NCBI GenBank assembly: GCA_037444845.1
Contig: JBBILQ010000019.1
Span: 1 to 41,152 of the forward strand
Length of the DNA stretch: 41,152 nucleotides
Source: JARYMI01 sp037444845
GTDB lineage: Bacteria > Acidobacteriota > Aminicenantia > Aminicenantales > UBA8522
Direction of reading: 5' to 3'
The position numbers and the translations under genes were made by a program. Below are positions 40,034 to 41,152 of this stretch, one piece after another. How positions within the stretch are numbered: position 1 is the stretch's first letter; each line of letters starts with the position of its first letter. Under the pieces are notes generated by a model. It was given only the letters and a program-made list of their open reading frames with translations. It was not told the origin of the DNA and made no database searches.

Positions 40034-41152
40034 ATGAATTTGAAAAAGGCGTCACTCGGAATCATCGTTTTAATCGTCCTTATGGCCCTGGCACCTGCTT
40101 TTATCCTTCAAGTTAATCCAAACCAGAGCGGAGACCAGGAGGCGGGAGATTTTCCCGAGGGGTGCACCGTCATCATGGTCGGGAAGAACGCTTCGGCCGA
40201 CGGATCGACCATCGCTACGCACACGTGCGACTGTGGCACCTGCGACTGGACTTGGCGGCATGTCCCGGCGGCTGATCACAAGCCCGGCACGATGCGCAAC
40301 ATCTACCATATTAACCAGTACAAAACCTGGCCGCCCGACGAGGGTCTCAAATGGGACCTCTACAAGAACGACTTTACAGGCCTGGAGATTCCTGAAGTTC
40401 CGCGCACCTACGCCTACCATCACGGCATGTTCGGCTACATGAACGAGCATCAACTGGCTATCGGCGAGTCAACCATCGGTTGCGTCAAGAAACTCGTCAA
40501 CTCAACGCCGACGCCAGCGTTCGACATCACCATGCTCACTCTTATCGCAATGGAGAGATGCCAGACGGCGCGCGAAGCGATCAAGCTCATGGGCTCCTTG
40601 GCGGAAAAATACGGCTACGGGTACAACGACGACGGAGAAATGCTGGCCGTCCATGACCCCAATGAGGTCTGGGTTTTCGAGATCATGCCGGTCGGCCCCC
40701 TCTGGACTCCGAAGAGCGGCAAGCCCGGCGCTGTCTGGTGCGCCCAGCGTGTTCCCGACGACCATGTCTCGGTCTGCCCCAACGAATCGCGCATCGGCGA
40801 GATCGACCTAAAGAACAAAGATTATTTCATGGCCTCGGAGCATGTCGTTTCTTTCGCGACCGAACAGGGGCTTTATGACCCGAAGAGCGGCAAGCCCTTC
40901 AGCTGGAAAAGAGCGTACTCCCCCGTTGAAGGGAGCGCTGTGAGCACGAACGGCCGGAGGGCCAGGCTGTGGCGGTTTTTCAACATCGTGGCGCCGTCCC
41001 TCAACCTCAGCCCTGAAATGCCCAACATGGACTATCCTTTCTCGGCCAAGCCGGATCAGAAAATATCTGTCCAGGACGTGATGAACATGACCCGGGACCG
41101 AGCCCAGGGGACTCAGTTTGACCGGGTCAAGGGGATGCGGGGCGGGCCTTTC
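40034..41152 (+). CDS. C69 family dipeptidase (Ntn hydrolase), 3' truncated by window end
   Basis: The frame starts at ATG 40034 with GAGGAGG 8 nt upstream and stays open for 373 codons to the window edge, so the C-terminus is missing. A signal or anchor helix (about 7-25) is followed by a propeptide and the predicted nucleophile Cys44 in 'EGCTVIMVGKNASADGST', the N-terminal block of C69 peptidases such as dipeptidase A. Downstream 'YAYHHGMFGYMNEHQLAIGEST' and 'NDDGEMLAVHDPNEVWVFEI' are typical of the family. Three further cysteines (65, 67, 70 in 'HTCDCGTCDW') are clustered near the active site, more than I would expect. It would cleave dipeptides outside the cytoplasm and fits the peptide-degrading theme. 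Confidence 0.9.
   Translation, partial: MNLKKASLGIIVLIVLMALAPAFILQVNPNQSGDQEAGDFPEGCTVIMVGKNASADGSTIATHTCDCGTCDWTWRHVPAADHKPGTMRNIYHINQYKTWPPDEGLKWDLYKNDFTGLEIPEVPRTYAYHHGMFGYMNEHQLAIGESTIGCVKKLVNSTPTPAFDITMLTLIAMERCQTAREAIKLMGSLAEKYGYGYNDDGEMLAVHDPNEVWVFEIMPVGPLWTPKSGKPGAVWCAQRVPDDHVSVCPNESRIGEIDLKNKDYFMASEHVVSFATEQGLYDPKSGKPFSWKRAYSPVEGSAVSTNGRRARLWRFFNIVAPSLNLSPEMPNMDYPFSAKPDQKISVQDVMNMTRDRAQGTQFDRVKGMRGGPF

Noticed and set aside
1..41152. CRISPR arrays, tRNA genes, rRNA genes, phage or insertion-sequence genes
   Set aside because: Looked for regular direct repeats, tRNA T-loop patterns and transposase or integrase motifs on both strands and found none that could be supported. The Cas4-like nuclease has no cas neighbours.

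Overview
The window is 41 kb of a moderately GC-rich, gene-dense bacterial chromosome. Ribosome binding sites are strong (GGAGG type) and sigma-70-like promoters are recognisable. I see no phage or insertion sequence, no rRNA, no tRNA and no CRISPR array. The cargo is unusually rich in exported peptide and amino-acid hydrolases: two S9 peptidases, a gamma-glutamyltransferase, an M14 carboxypeptidase, a C69 dipeptidase and an AstE/aspartoacylase-like hydrolase. There are also many lipoproteins, PD40 propellers, PilZ proteins and a UbiA/MenA prenyltransferase. This fits an anaerobic protein-scavenging lineage such as Candidatus Aminicenantes or a relative. That assignment is inference from gene content and was not tested against any database.

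Layout. 1-1322: the 3' part of a PD40 beta-propeller gene. 1323-1597: a non-coding patch with three successive inverted repeats. 1598-2295: a PIN-toxin/antitoxin pair with its own promoter and operator. 2446-2913: a MaoC-like hydratase. 2924-13877 (minus): a long run consisting of PilZ protein, gamma-glutamyltransferase, class V aminotransferase, S9 peptidase, and a YbhGFSR-like ABC exporter with membrane-fusion lipoprotein, two ATPases and two permeases. 13878-14291: a divergent control region with two good promoters and a roughly 200-nt leader before the primary sigma factor gene (14292-15737, plus). 15767-23368 (minus): a likely operon of a RecB/Cas4-type nuclease, a PurF homologue without its catalytic cysteine, a YtcJ-like amidohydrolase lipoprotein, and a 1034-residue kinase / M23 / class III aminotransferase fusion. 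23574-24728 (plus): an FAD amine oxidase. 24735-29433 (minus): a MenA-like prenyltransferase, a lipoprotein, an RsbRD-type domain protein, a DUF2207-like membrane protein and a secreted methyltransferase. 29641-32579 (plus): a small ORF and an M14 peptidase. 32588-34756 (minus): oligopeptidase B as a lipoprotein. 34757-35247: non-coding, holding a composite dispersed repeat and a candidate structured RNA. 35248-37113 (minus): a TIM-barrel/DUF1080 fusion and a second PilZ protein. 37246-39892 (plus): a permease, a 49-residue two-helix protein and a membrane-anchored zinc hydrolase. 40034-end (plus): the 5' part of a C69 dipeptidase.

How the parts may work together. The exported peptidases, gamma-glutamyltransferase and permease/hydrolase module would supply amino acids and acyl-amino acids. 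The ABC exporter would remove unwanted compounds. The kinase-phospholyase fusion beside an FAD amine oxidase suggests catabolism of an amino alcohol such as ethanolamine or hydroxylysine. The most interesting items are the triple fusion protein, the cysteine-less PurF homologue that keeps its predicted Fe-S ligands, the secreted SAM methyltransferase, the unannotated two-helix protein, and the structured non-coding patches at 1383-1582 and 34870-35241.
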